A stretch of 64,000 nt of DNA from Rubritalea squalenifaciens DSM 18772. GTDB lineage: Bacteria > Verrucomicrobiota > Verrucomicrobiia > Verrucomicrobiales > Akkermansiaceae. The stretch covers positions 86,360 to 150,359 of the forward strand of contig NZ_FQYR01000007.1 in the NCBI RefSeq assembly GCF_900141815.1, read 5' to 3'. Of the stretch, positions 18,234 to 27,670 are shown one piece after another (the first letter of the stretch is position 1; every line of letters begins with the position of its first letter). The notes under the pieces are model-generated. The model did no database searches. It was not told the origin of the DNA and was given only the letters and a program-made list of their open reading frames with translations. The position numbers and the translations under genes are program-made.

Positions 18234-21200
18234 TTATTCCTCATCACCCAGCATTTCTCCACCGTGGTTGAGGATGAACTGGAGATCTTCTACACCAAGG
18301 TTGCTTGCAAAACCTTCGTCACCAAGAACGTTGGTCACAAGCGCGGTCTTCTGGTGCTGGAGAACACGGATCTTCTCTTCTACCGTGTCTCTGGTAAGAA
18401 GACGGTAGGCAATCACCTTGTTCTTCTGACCAATACGGTGCGTACGGTCAATCGCCTGGTTTTCCACCGCCGGGTTCCACCATGGATCGTACAGGATAAC
18501 GTAGGATGCAGAAGTCAGGTTCAGACCAGCACCACCAGCTTTAAGGGAAAGCATGAATACGGATGGATCCTTGGTTGTCTGGAAGCTCTCGATCACTCCC
18601 TTTCGGTCTTTAGTCTGGCCGGTGAGGTAGTGATATGGACGGCTCTCAGTTTCAAGGCGGGCCTTGATGATATCCAGCATGGATACGAACTGGGAGAACA
18701 CGAGCACCTTGTGACCTTCATCACGCAGCTGGTCGAGCAGGTAGAACAGAGCTGTCATCTTGGCACTCTCTTCCTTGAGATACTTCGGATCGATTAAGCC
18801 CGGGTGACAGCAGATCTGTCTGAGACGCATCAACCCCTGAAGGATGGCGAATGAGTTCTTCTTCACTGCTTCGTCGGAATCGAGACCCAAGAGAGCCTTC
18901 TGGATTCGCTTGAGCTCGGCCTTGTACATCTCTGCCTGCAAGCCTTCCATGCTAGCGAATACCTCCTCTTCCGTTCTCGGCGGAAGATCCTTGGCCACCT
19001 GTAGCTTGGTACGGCGGAGAAGGAACGGACGAAGTCTCGCAGCAAGGCGTGTCTGGGAGGACGGATCCTTGCGCTTGTCGAAGCGCTTCTTGAAGTAGGC
19101 ACGTGAACCAAGAACACCTGGCATGGCGAAGGCCATCAGTGACCACATGTCCATGAGACGGTTCTCAATCGGTGTACCTGTGAGGACAAGTCGGTTTGCC
19201 GCATTGAGTTCACGGGCAGACTTGGCAGCCTTGGAATCTGGGTTCTTGATCTGCTGACCTTCGTCCAGAATGACAGTGAGCCACTTGATGGTATTCAAGT
19301 CCTCGCCGCATACACGAAGTTGAGCGTAGTTAAGAACAACGAGATCCAAGTCATTTTGAGCCTCATCTATAATGAGGTCATCACGTGTACGGAGCACCTT
19401 GACTTTGAGCTCTGGAGCAAATTTCTCTGCCTCAGTGGCCCAAACATCAAGAACGGACTTAGGACAGACAACCAATGCTGGCTTCTTAATGGCGTTCTTC
19501 TCCTTCATGTTCTGCTCACGCAGCCAGAGCACATAGGTAATGGACTGAATCGTCTTACCCAGACCCATGTCGTCAGCAAGAATACCACCGAAGCGGTTTG
19601 TGGAGAGATAAGCGAGGAATCGGAAACCTTCCACCTGGTATGGTCGAAGTGTTGCATTGAGTCCCTCTGGAACATCCGCATCCACATCCACCTGAATATC
19701 CTGTGCGGAATCCTTGATTCGCTTCCATGCCTTGGGATCGAACACCTCAGCAGCTTTCGGATCAGCAAGCTGAAGGGCGTGCATGCGGTGAGTCTCGCCT
19801 GAGAGATCGAATGGATCCAGACCGAGGCGGGTTACTGCCTCACGCTGGTCGTCATCGAGCTTGATTTCAAGACGCATCCAACCACCGTCTTCCATACGGA
19901 CATAGCCACCGCGGGCAGCCACTAGCTGGCGGATCTGAGCTTTGGTGAGATTGACACCTTCCACATCGATCACGATCTTCAGGTCGAACCAGTCGATATC
20001 CTGGTTCACAACTTCGAAACGGATCGCTGCGGTTACTGGGTCGGCAAGGAGAGTCTTGAGCTTGAAGTCCATTTCCACATCCACGGACTCAGGCATCTTG
20101 TTGGCCCACTCAGCAAACTTTTCAGGGAATTGCTTGGTGACCCTGGTCTTGAACTCGCCAAGCTTCTCATCATAAGTAAGCCCCATCTCCTGAAGGAGTG
20201 AAGGAACCGGATAAAGATCTTCACGAGCAAAGCGAAGCAGCTGCTTGCCTTTGACGGGCTTCTGTTCGACGAGCTCCCAGCCTTCTTTGACTAGCTTCTC
20301 TGTGCGGCGCTCTTTCTTCTCCAGAGCATTCACATTGATCACTAGGTGCTCGGTCTCAGCAGCAGTGAGACCCTGCTCAATGCGCATCTCGAAGCGTGGG
20401 TAGAGATCCAGATCAAGCACACGCTTCTTGAGGGACTCAGGAAGCTTGGCACCAATCTTGCGGAGGAATTCCACACCTTCCAGGGAGTCAACCACCTGCT
20501 TAGGAATCATGTAACGAGGCATTACCTCGGTATCATCCAACCAGCGTGGAGGCCCAGGGAAGACAGTTTCATCAGATTGATAGAGTTCTTCACGTCCAGG
20601 TAGAATACGAACGCTGTGGGAAACATTCTCCCCTGACTTCGTAACCAACTGGAGCGCGAAACTATCCGGATAGTATGGATCATCTTCACAGACCCAACGA
20701 AGTGCGTCCTTGGTCACTTTATAGTGCTTGTCGTCCAAGTTGACGATGTGCCCCTTGAGTGCCGACTGACGGAACAGACGATTCATGAAGCGGCAAGCCT
20801 CTTCAGTGTCCAAATCCATCGTAGTGGCATTTTCACCATGGTAGAATGCAAGATAATGCTCCCAGATTACCTGGCTTTGAGCATCCATGCGGAGAGCGGC
20901 TTCTTCAAACAAGCCGACGAGACGCTCGATATCGTTCTTCTCACGGATTGGCATCCACTCACCATCCTCTTCCCTGACCTCAACGCGTGCTTCGTTGATC
21001 GTGGAAACAACTCGGAAATCAGTCTTGAGAGGCTTTTCCTGAGGAGGGCGCTCATTGACGCTTTCGATACGGTCGTACCACTCAGCGATCTCACGCTCCT
21101 TCTCCCAGTCCTGCATTTTCTTCTGAACTGCTTCCAGGTCAGTGATGCAGTTCATGAAGTCCGGATAAGGGAGCTTCTTCTTGTAAAAGGCGTAGGCAAT

Positions 21201-21752
21201 ATAGTTCCAGAACTCAATGATGTCCCCTGGAGGCATCGGCCAGAGTTCTAGCGGATCATAACTGACAATCTCCCAACGAGGGTTCAAACGTACCATGTCG
21301 TGATCATGGATTTCACCCTCGATCACATATCGGCGGTAGCGCTTCTCCACCTTGCTAACAAAGTCAGCCTCTTTATCATCGACCTCACGGTCGAGTTTAT
21401 CTTCGATCAAATCGATGATCGGGGTATCATCAAATTCATTAGGACTTTCAGGCAAGTCCTCACCACGGTGCATACGCTCCATCATGGTAGCGTATAGACA
21501 AGCACCTGCAGTGATCTCATCTTCAGCAGTACAGCTACCGAACCAACGGTTGCCCTGCAGACGGAGACTCGTACGGAAAACACCGCCACGGTCCTCCACT
21601 CTTCCCTGGATGAAAAGGTGGTTACCAAAAATCTGGGTAACCGCTCCCTCCTGCTGGAGAGTCTCGCCTCTGTTGCGAGCTTCCTCCGGGAAACTATTTA
21701 GGAAGTTAAGTGTTGCTCTATCAGGATTCATTTCGATCTGTTGCGATTGCAT
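18234..21752 (-). CDS. SNF2-family DNA-dependent ATPase/helicase
   Basis: A 1172-aa protein with a C-terminal SNF2 ATPase: motif I ADDMGLGKTIQS, Ia-II region with DEGQ as the DExx box, motif III LTGTPIENR, and the RecA2 motifs VFSQF, DPWWNPAVE and DRTHRIGQ. The N-terminal 700 residues are not a standard domain set. Near residue 75 a WFGSC..AGACLY segment sits where many bacterial SNF2 proteins carry a SWIM zinc finger (CxC...CxH), but the CxC and His are missing, so it may be a degenerate SWIM. The role is probably remodelling of protein-DNA complexes in repair or transcription. An alternative start is Met8 (21731). A stable hairpin leader lies just upstream (21759-21833). Confidence 0.93.
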   Translation of the reverse strand: MQSQQIEMNPDRATLNFLNSFPEEARNRGETLQQEGAVTQIFGNHLFIQGRVEDRGGVFRTSLRLQGNRWFGSCTAEDEITAGACLYATMMERMHRGEDLPESPNEFDDTPIIDLIEDKLDREVDDKEADFVSKVEKRYRRYVIEGEIHDHDMVRLNPRWEIVSYDPLELWPMPPGDIIEFWNYIAYAFYKKKLPYPDFMNCITDLEAVQKKMQDWEKEREIAEWYDRIESVNERPPQEKPLKTDFRVVSTINEARVEVREEDGEWMPIREKNDIERLVGLFEEAALRMDAQSQVIWEHYLAFYHGENATTMDLDTEEACRFMNRLFRQSALKGHIVNLDDKHYKVTKDALRWVCEDDPYYPDSFALQLVTKSGENVSHSVRILPGREELYQSDETVFPGPPRWLDDTEVMPRYMIPKQVVDSLEGVEFLRKIGAKLPESLKKRVLDLDLYPRFEMRIEQGLTAAETEHLVINVNALEKKERRTEKLVKEGWELVEQKPVKGKQLLRFAREDLYPVPSLLQEMGLTYDEKLGEFKTRVTKQFPEKFAEWANKMPESVDVEMDFKLKTLLADPVTAAIRFEVVNQDIDWFDLKIVIDVEGVNLTKAQIRQLVAARGGYVRMEDGGWMRLEIKLDDDQREAVTRLGLDPFDLSGETHRMHALQLADPKAAEVFDPKAWKRIKDSAQDIQVDVDADVPEGLNATLRPYQVEGFRFLAYLSTNRFGGILADDMGLGKTIQSITYVLWLREQNMKEKNAIKKPALVVCPKSVLDVWATEAEKFAPELKVKVLRTRDDLIIDEAQNDLDLVVLNYAQLRVCGEDLNTIKWLTVILDEGQQIKNPDSKAAKSARELNAANRLVLTGTPIENRLMDMWSLMAFAMPGVLGSRAYFKKRFDKRKDPSSQTRLAARLRPFLLRRTKLQVAKDLPPRTEEEVFASMEGLQAEMYKAELKRIQKALLGLDSDEAVKKNSFAILQGLMRLRQICCHPGLIDPKYLKEESAKMTALFYLLDQLRDEGHKVLVFSQFVSMLDIIKARLETESRPYHYLTGQTKDRKGVIESFQTTKDPSVFMLSLKAGGAGLNLTSASYVILYDPWWNPAVENQAIDRTHRIGQKNKVIAYRLLTRDTVEEKIRVLQHQKTALVTNVLGDEGFASNLGVEDLQFILNHGGEMLGDEE

Positions 21753-21757
21753 TCAGT

Positions 21758-21863
21758 GCGCCTTCCCAAGGGCGCAAAAGACCGACCAACCGCCGCTCAT
21801 AAAGAACGACGGTTGGTCGATCATGGGAAGGCGATGTTATAAGCCGAAATGGGTTTCGCGCAA
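21758..21863 (-). promoter_or_regulatory. Candidate promoter and structured 5' leader of the SNF2 helicase gene
   Basis: On the minus strand a TTGCGC (21863-21858) and a TATAAC (21841-21836) are 16 bp apart, a fair sigma70-type promoter. Transcription would start at the edge of a nested inverted repeat. The outer arms are 21759-21768 and 21824-21833 (10 bp, CGCCTTCCCA/TGGGAAGGCG). The inner arms are 21783-21795 and 21807-21819 (13 bp, one mismatch). The inner stem is followed on the minus strand by TCTTTT, so it could act as a terminator. The downstream outer arm can instead pair locally (GCGCC/GGCGC, 21758-21775). This gives two alternative folds within 10 bases of the start codon. The structure is seen; the regulatory role is inferred. 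Confidence 0.45.
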
Positions 21864-21995
21864 GAAAAAGAAAGAATCAAATTTCTTGGACAAGTGTTTA
21901 AATTTCCTTGCTTTGCACAACTAAGCAGTTGCCATGTATACACATCGCCTGAACGAGCACTTTAGGCTAGAGCCCTAGATCGCCCCCTGAAGCAC

Positions 21996-22847
21996 CTACA
22001 AATGTACAACTCGTTGAATTGTCTGGCCTATCCCCTCTGCCCCCAACTCCACACAGTCCCCAGCTTGTAGGAACTTTGGAGGCTCGAAGCCCATTCCTAC
22101 CCCTGCCGGAGTACCCGTAGCTATAATATCCCCGGGAAACAGGGTCATAAATTGCGAGATATAGCTAACGATATAGTCTACTGGGAATATCATATCGCCA
22201 GTCCAGCCATTCTGCCTAAGCTCCCCATTCACACGGCTCCATAGGCGAATCCCCTGAGGATCAGCTATTTCATCCCTTGTGACCATGACTGGTCCCATAG
22301 GAGCAAAAGTATCAGCGCTCTTTCCTTTGACCCACTGACCACTGCGCTCCTTCTGAAAGGCTCTCTCCGAATAATCACACATCAGTGAATATCCAGCGAC
22401 ATAATCCAGAGCATGCTGCCTATCCACATAACTGGTGGTTCTACCGATGATTACGGCCAGCTCCACCTCATAATCCAACTTATTGGATCTCTGGGGGATA
22501 ACGACATCATCGTTAGGCCCGCAATAGGCACTGGTGGATTTCATGAAGAGAACTGGCTCATCCGGTACCTCCCCACCAAATTCCTTTGCGTGCTCAGCGT
22601 AATTCTTACCGACACAAATGATCTTCGAAGGCCGGGCTATAGGAGGGCCTAGTCGCATTTCAGGCGCCACCTCTCGTCCACCTTCACACCCGCCAGCTAC
22701 CCACTCCCTCAGAGAATCTAGACCTCCGCAAGCGAAGAACCCCTCGTCGTAATCATGGAATTCCTCGCCCGCATCTATAATCCGGCCATCCTCCAGCATA
22801 ACTGCTGGCTCTTCATATCCGTCCTCGCCGTAGCGCACTAATTTCAT
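21996..22847 (-). CDS. Fumarylacetoacetate hydrolase (FAH) family protein
   Basis: A 283-aa protein with the FAH fold. It has an N-terminal KLVRYG domain, the IICVGKNYAEHAKEFG signature, and metal-binding acidic residues within KLDYEVELAVIIGR and later CDYSERAFQ. The TGTPAGVGMG loop is near the C-terminus. Relatives include 2-keto-3-deoxy-fuconate/arabinonate hydrolases or dehydratases, acylpyruvases and 5-carboxymethyl-2-hydroxymuconate isomerases, all divalent-metal enzymes. Given the polysaccharide enzymes elsewhere in the window, a role in sugar-acid breakdown is possible but unproven. The start lies 51 bp from the stop of fhs, and both are on the same strand. Confidence 0.88.
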   Translation of the reverse strand: MKLVRYGEDGYEEPAVMLEDGRIIDAGEEFHDYDEGFFACGGLDSLREWVAGGCEGGREVAPEMRLGPPIARPSKIICVGKNYAEHAKEFGGEVPDEPVLFMKSTSAYCGPNDDVVIPQRSNKLDYEVELAVIIGRTTSYVDRQHALDYVAGYSLMCDYSERAFQKERSGQWVKGKSADTFAPMGPVMVTRDEIADPQGIRLWSRVNGELRQNGWTGDMIFPVDYIVSYISQFMTLFPGDIIATGTPAGVGMGFEPPKFLQAGDCVELGAEGIGQTIQRVVHL

Positions 22848-22898
22848 AGGTAGCTCAAGCTACACTATGAGTCAGTGGGCAGCAAGTTAGAACAAAGA

Positions 22899-24581
22899 TC
22901 AAAACAGACCAACAACCTTGCCGTCAGACCCGATGTCTATCCGGTCAGCTGCTGGTACCTTCGGCAGTCCAGGCATGGTCATAATGTCTCCACAAATCAT
23001 GACAACAAATTCAGCCCCTGCAGATAAACGCACCTCTCTGATCTTCACCACATGATCCTTTGGCGCACCTAACAGCTTAGCATCGGTGGAGAAGCTATAC
23101 TGTGTTTTAGCCACACAAATCGGATAATTCCCATAATCTGCTTGTAGCTTCTTAATCTTAGAGCGCACCTTGGTATCGGCTACAATATCACTGGCCCCAT
23201 AAACTTCACGGGCCACCTGCTTCATTTTATCCCAAAGCGGTGTCTCATCATCGTAAATGAATCGGAAATCAGCCGGTACTTCCTCAATAGTCTGGACCAC
23301 AGCACGCGCCAAATCCTCGGCCCCCTCTCCACCTTTGGCCCAATGCTCAGCGAGTACGATTTTGACATCCAGATGAGCCATCTTACGCTTCACCAGCTCG
23401 ATCTCAGCATCAGTATCGAAAGCGAAATGGTTGATAGCCACCACACATGGCAGCCCGAATTTTTCCCTGACATTGCTGACGTGCTTCTCCAGATTCACCA
23501 GCCCCTTTTCAAGAGCTTCCAGATTTTCCTCCTTGAGAGTCGGCAGTTCAGCACCGCCGTGATATTTCAGAGCCTTGATAGTTGCCACTACCACAGCAGC
23601 ATCTGGCTTGAGACCAGACTTACGGCACTTAATATCAATAAACTTCTCAGCTCCCAAGTCAGCACCAAAGCCAGCCTCCGTCACGACATAGTCGGACAAT
23701 TTCAGAGCGGCTTTCGTTGCCACAACGGAATTACAGCCATGAGCAATATTTGCAAACGGGCCTCCGTGAATGAAAGCCATGTTACCCTCCAAGGTTTGTA
23801 CGATATTTGGTTGGAAAGCATCCTTCAGAAGAACCGTCATGGCCCCATGGGCATTCAGGGCTCGAGCGCGAACCGGCTGATTATCACGGGTGTGCCCCAC
23901 AATGATATTCCCTAGCCTCTCTTTCAGCTCATCAAGACTAGTAGAGAGACAGAAAATCGCCATGACCTCACTCGCTACAACAATATCAAAACCATCCGTA
24001 CGCGGGAAACCGTTTGCCGCCCCACCTAGACATACGGTGATCTCACGTAGAGCCCGATCATTCATATCCACGACACGCCGCCAGCTCACCTTGCGCTGGT
24101 CAATCCCCAAGGCATTCCCATGATGGATGTGATTATCCACCAGGGCAGCCAAAAGATTGTTAGCCAATCCAATCGCATGAAAATCACCAGTAAAGTGCAG
24201 GTTAATATCCTCCATAGGAACGACTTGAGCATAGCCACCACCTGCTGCTCCTCCTTTCATACCAAAACAAGGCCCCAAGGATGGCTCACGGAGACATACT
24301 GTAGCCTTCTTACCTATTTTGTTAAGACCATCAGTTAGACCTACACTAGTGGTAGTCTTTCCCTCACCTGCAGGTGTGGGACTAATAGCAGTCACCAAGA
24401 TCAACTTACCATCTGGCTTGTCTTTTAGAGTTTCTAGATAATCCAGCGAAACTTTGGCTTTATAGTGGCCATGTGGGATGAGGCTCTCCTCTGGAATCCC
24501 AAGTTTTTCATGGGCCAATGGGAGTATTCGTTCCATAGTCGCTTGCTGAGCAATCTCGATATCAGTCATGCGCGCATTCAA
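22899..24581 (-). CDS. fhs: Formate-tetrahydrofolate ligase
   Basis: A 560-aa monofunctional enzyme that makes 10-formyl-THF from formate, THF and ATP. The P-loop [35 protein letters not shown] (first 20 residues shown in part), the [11 protein letters not shown] folate region and the C-terminal [11 protein letters not shown] are all present. Met1 (24581) and Met5 are both possible starts. A YdeP-type molybdopterin oxidoreductase, related to formate dehydrogenases, is transcribed divergently from a 141-bp shared region. That suggests linked one-carbon or formate metabolism, though YdeP substrates are not established. Confidence 0.97.
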   Translation of the reverse strand: MNARMTDIEIAQQATMERILPLAHEKLGIPEESLIPHGHYKAKVSLDYLETLKDKPDGKLILVTAISPTPAGEGKTTTSVGLTDGLNKIGKKATVCLREPSLGPCFGMKGGAAGGGYAQVVPMEDINLHFTGDFHAIGLANNLLAALVDNHIHHGNALGIDQRKVSWRRVVDMNDRALREITVCLGGAANGFPRTDGFDIVVASEVMAIFCLSTSLDELKERLGNIIVGHTRDNQPVRARALNAHGAMTVLLKDAFQPNIVQTLEGNMAFIHGGPFANIAHGCNSVVATKAALKLSDYVVTEAGFGADLGAEKFIDIKCRKSGLKPDAAVVVATIKALKYHGGAELPTLKEENLEALEKGLVNLEKHVSNVREKFGLPCVVAINHFAFDTDAEIELVKRKMAHLDVKIVLAEHWAKGGEGAEDLARAVVQTIEEVPADFRFIYDDETPLWDKMKQVAREVYGASDIVADTKVRSKIKKLQADYGNYPICVAKTQYSFSTDAKLLGAPKDHVVKIREVRLSAGAEFVVMICGDIMTMPGLPKVPAADRIDIGSDGKVVGLF

Positions 24582-24722
24582 ACAAGTTCACACTGCCTGT
24601 CCAACCATAACTAACTTACCTAGGTTTTAAATTGATTGAGCGTGTATGACACCCGAAATCGTACTGACGAAATTTGCAAAATCTGCTCTTCATTTCACGC
24701 CGATCAGGGTTAACATCATTTT

Positions 24723-26996
24723 ATGCAATCGGAAGACGCTCCAATGAAACGCAAAGCCCCAAAGACATGGGCTGCAGGCCGCCCGGCAGTCATCTCATCT
24801 ATGAAGCACGTGATGTCTACCGCAGGCCCTGTAAGAGGTACAAAAGCGCTCCTCGAACTGAACCAGATGGATGGCTTTGATTGCCCTTCCTGCGCCTGGC
24901 CTGATCCCGATGACCACAGAGCTATTACCGAATTTTGTGAAAACGGCGCAAAGGCTATCGCCTCTGAGGCGACCTCAAAAATTATCGATGAGAGATTCTT
25001 CCGAGAGCATTCCATCGAACAACTTCTCGGTCATTCAGACTACTGGCATGACCAACAGGGCCGCCTTACCCACCCAATGATCTTAGAGGAAGGAGCAACT
25101 CACTACAAAGCCATCAGCTGGGAGGACGCCTTTCAGCTCATCGCGAAAGAACTCAAAGCGCTCCCCGATCCCAATCAGGCTGTCTTTTACACATCCGGCC
25201 GCACCTCCAACGAGGCTGCTTTTCTCTATCAGCTATTTGTCCGCCACTATGGAACAAACAACCTCCCTGACTGTTCTAACATGTGTCATGAATCATCCGG
25301 TTCAGCCCTGGGGGCTGCTATCGGAATAGGCAAAGGCACAGTAAGTCTCCATGACCTCGAACAAGCAGATGTCATTATTTGCGTAGGCCAAAACCCAGGC
25401 ACTAACCACCCCCGCATGCTTTCCACCCTAGAGGCATGTGTGAAGAACGGAGGCGAAGTGGTCGCCATCAACCCGCTCAGAGAAGCTGGATTGATGGGCT
25501 TTGCGCATCCGCAGAAAGTTTCTGGTATGTTCAACCATGCCACCAAGCTTGCTACTCAGTACTTGCAGGTGAAAATCAATGGAGACATGGCGATCTTCCG
25601 TGGACTCGCCAAGATCTTCTTCGAGCGCGAAGAAAAAAATCCTGGCCACATCTTGGACCATACCTTCATTGAGCAACACACCGCTGGATTCTTTGAGTAC
25701 AAGGAATCGTGCGACGCTACCTCATGGGAACAAATCGAAGATTACTCTGGCATCAGCCGTGCCGAAATGGAGACGCTCGCAGACAGCATCCTGCACCGGG
25801 ATAAGAAGCTAGTTACCTGCTGGGCCATGGGTCTCACTCAGCATGAGAATGCGGTAGACACCATTCGCGAAGTCACCAATCTTCATCTCCTTATTGGCGC
25901 CATTGGCCGAGAAGGCGCAGGCCTTTGCCCGGTACGAGGTCACTCCAACGTACAAGGTGACCGCACCATGGGAATCTTTGAAAAGCTCCCAGAATGGTTC
26001 CACCAATCGCTGGAAAAGGTTTTCAAATTCGAGTCTCCACGCCCACATGGTTTCGATGTAGTTGAAGCCATCCACGCGATGCACGAGGAAAAAGCTCACG
26101 TCTTCTTTGCCATGGGAGGAAACTTCCTACAAGCCGCCCCAGACACAAACTATACGGCGGAAGCATTGAGAAAATGCAGGCTGACCTGCCATGTGGCGAC
26201 TAAGCTCAACCGCTCACACCTCGTCACTGGCAAGACAGGGCTTATCCTGCCTTGTTTGGGTCGTACCGACCTCGACATGCAATCCTCCGGCCCTCAGTTT
26301 GTGACTTGTGAGAATTCCATGGGGGTAGTCCACATGTCCACTGGTAGACTTACCCCGCCGTCTACAGACCTTCTGTCCGAGCCTGCCATCATCGCAGGGA
26401 TCGCAGAAGCCACTGTTGGTGATACATCTATCATCAACTGGAGCGCCCTAGCATCCAACTACAACCTGATTCGCGACTTCATCGAGGAGGTCATTCCCGG
26501 CTTCGATAACTTTAATGAGCGTGTACGCGAACCAGGGGGCTTCTACCTTCATAATAGCGCAAAAGAGCGCACTTGGAATACAGAGACTCAGAAAGCCAAT
26601 TTCAACTCTGCTGCCCTATCCATCTTCCAAGTAAAAGATAGCAAACGCCTTATCCTTCAGACGCTCCGCTCTCACGACCAGTACAATACCACCATTTATG
26701 GTCTGGACGACCGCTATCGAGGCATCGGGAACGAGCGCATGATTCTATTTCTCAATCCTGAGGACATGCAGGAACTCGGCATCAAGCCAGCTCAAAAGGT
26801 CCGCATCACCTCACACTGGAAAGATGGAGAGAGACATGCCGAAGGGTTCTATGCAATCCCCTACGAAATGCCTCGCGGAGCCGCAGCCGCATATTTCCCC
26901 GAGGCCAACGTCTTGGTGCCAGCCTCCTCGACTGCAAAGATTTCTAACACCCCTACTTCCAAAGCGATTGAGATCACTCTGGAAGTCATGCTGTGA
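24723..26996 (+). CDS. FdhF/YdeP-type molybdopterin oxidoreductase
   Basis: A 757-aa protein of the formate-dehydrogenase-alpha-related YdeP family. KRKAPKTWAAGRPAV and CPSCAWPDPDDHRA near the N-terminus are signatures of this branch. The catalytic molybdopterin domain (YTSGRTSNEAAFLYQL, the DCSNMCHESS segment and PGTNHPRM) and the C-terminal molydopterin-dinucleotide-binding domain (about residues 640-757) follow. There is no Tat signal, so it is cytoplasmic. The two N-terminal cysteines do not form a full 4Fe-4S motif, and the catalytic residue is uncertain. Met9 (24747) is a likely alternative start. It is divergent from fhs. Confidence 0.92.
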   Translation: MQSEDAPMKRKAPKTWAAGRPAVISSMKHVMSTAGPVRGTKALLELNQMDGFDCPSCAWPDPDDHRAITEFCENGAKAIASEATSKIIDERFFREHSIEQLLGHSDYWHDQQGRLTHPMILEEGATHYKAISWEDAFQLIAKELKALPDPNQAVFYTSGRTSNEAAFLYQLFVRHYGTNNLPDCSNMCHESSGSALGAAIGIGKGTVSLHDLEQADVIICVGQNPGTNHPRMLSTLEACVKNGGEVVAINPLREAGLMGFAHPQKVSGMFNHATKLATQYLQVKINGDMAIFRGLAKIFFEREEKNPGHILDHTFIEQHTAGFFEYKESCDATSWEQIEDYSGISRAEMETLADSILHRDKKLVTCWAMGLTQHENAVDTIREVTNLHLLIGAIGREGAGLCPVRGHSNVQGDRTMGIFEKLPEWFHQSLEKVFKFESPRPHGFDVVEAIHAMHEEKAHVFFAMGGNFLQAAPDTNYTAEALRKCRLTCHVATKLNRSHLVTGKTGLILPCLGRTDLDMQSSGPQFVTCENSMGVVHMSTGRLTPPSTDLLSEPAIIAGIAEATVGDTSIINWSALASNYNLIRDFIEEVIPGFDNFNERVREPGGFYLHNSAKERTWNTETQKANFNSAALSIFQVKDSKRLILQTLRSHDQYNTTIYGLDDRYRGIGNERMILFLNPEDMQELGIKPAQKVRITSHWKDGERHAEGFYAIPYEMPRGAAAAYFPEANVLVPASSTAKISNTPTSKAIEITLEVML

Positions 26997-27028
26997 AAGA
27001 AGACAAACAAGTATCTATCAAAACTCAT

Positions 27029-27055
27029 AAGCCCGTAGACGATCACTACGGGCTT
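27029..27055 (+). terminator. Possible terminator hairpin after the YdeP-type gene
   Basis: AAGCCCGTAG and CTACGGGCTT form a 10-bp perfect stem around a 7-base loop, 32 bp past the stop. The T run is weak (it continues CACTCCTCT), so termination may be inefficient. A 49-codon frame starting with a GTG that overlaps the upstream TGA (26993-27142) also spans this hairpin, but I see no other support for it as a gene. Confidence 0.5.
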
Positions 27056-27147
27056 CACTCCTCTGCGACGCCTAAATCCCTTGGCGGCGCCACACTGCAG
27101 ATCATTATACGCATGTTCCGTCGCCTCTGGTCGAAACCCTGACTTCA

Positions 27148-27573
27148 TCAGGCTCCCAACTGGCCAACATCCTCCCAGTCGGCTACATATTCACTGAGTG
27201 TCTGACGCCACTCATCGGAGATAACACGCGACTTCCCCTCCATATCAATGAGAACAGTCGTAATCCTACCCTCGGCAGCCAAGCGTTCTCCCACATAGAT
27301 CCTGAAGCCATAGCTAAGAGACTTTGATCCAACCTCTAACAATCTGAATTGAATCGCGGCAATATCCCTGTAACGCAGAGGGCTACGGTAATCAATCTCC
27401 ACATGGACTTTGGGGAACCCCCCATCCCTATCTACTGCCGGCACACCGATATCATGCAACAGGGCATGTTCCGCCTCTTCCACCATACATAGCACTTTGC
27501 TGAAATGCACGATGCGAGCCATGTCTGTATCGCAGAACTGAACTCTTCGCTCATAGACAGGAAATTCCTTCAT
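27148..27573 (-). CDS. Acyl-CoA thioesterase, YbgC/4-hydroxybenzoyl-CoA type
   Basis: A 141-aa single hot-dog-fold protein. The catalytic stretch FCDTDMARIVHFSKVL corresponds to the D-x-D..G-x-V-x(H/Y) motif of YbgC-like thioesterases. Gly is replaced by Arg here (MARIVHF), while the Asp and His remain. It hydrolyses acyl-CoA or acyl-ACP in the cytoplasm. It lies about 100 bp downstream of the fabF gene on the same strand, behind the fabF terminator, so it may be expressed separately, but a link to fatty-acid turnover is plausible. Confidence 0.88.
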   Translation of the reverse strand: MKEFPVYERRVQFCDTDMARIVHFSKVLCMVEEAEHALLHDIGVPAVDRDGGFPKVHVEIDYRSPLRYRDIAAIQFRLLEVGSKSLSYGFRIYVGERLAAEGRITTVLIDMEGKSRVISDEWRQTLSEYVADWEDVGQLGA

Positions 27574-27619
27574 GCCCGCAACCTAACACTCTTCAGACAG
27601 AAAGTCACTGGGGAAAAGA

Positions 27620-27653
27620 AAGTGGCCGCACCCAAAGGATGCGGCCACTTGTA
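27620..27653 (-). terminator. Intrinsic terminator after fabF
   Basis: AAGTGGCCGCA and TGCGGCCACTT form an 11-bp perfect stem around a 9-base loop. Read on the minus strand it is followed by TCTTTTCC. It lies within about 20 bp of the fabF stop. Confidence 0.85.
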
Positions 27654-27670
27654 AATCTGAATCTTGAAAA

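Noticed and set aside
26993..27142. 49-codon frame with a GTG overlapping the stop of the YdeP-type gene
   Set aside because: Start-stop overlap is suggestive, but the frame spans a perfect terminator-like hairpin and has no recognisable protein features.
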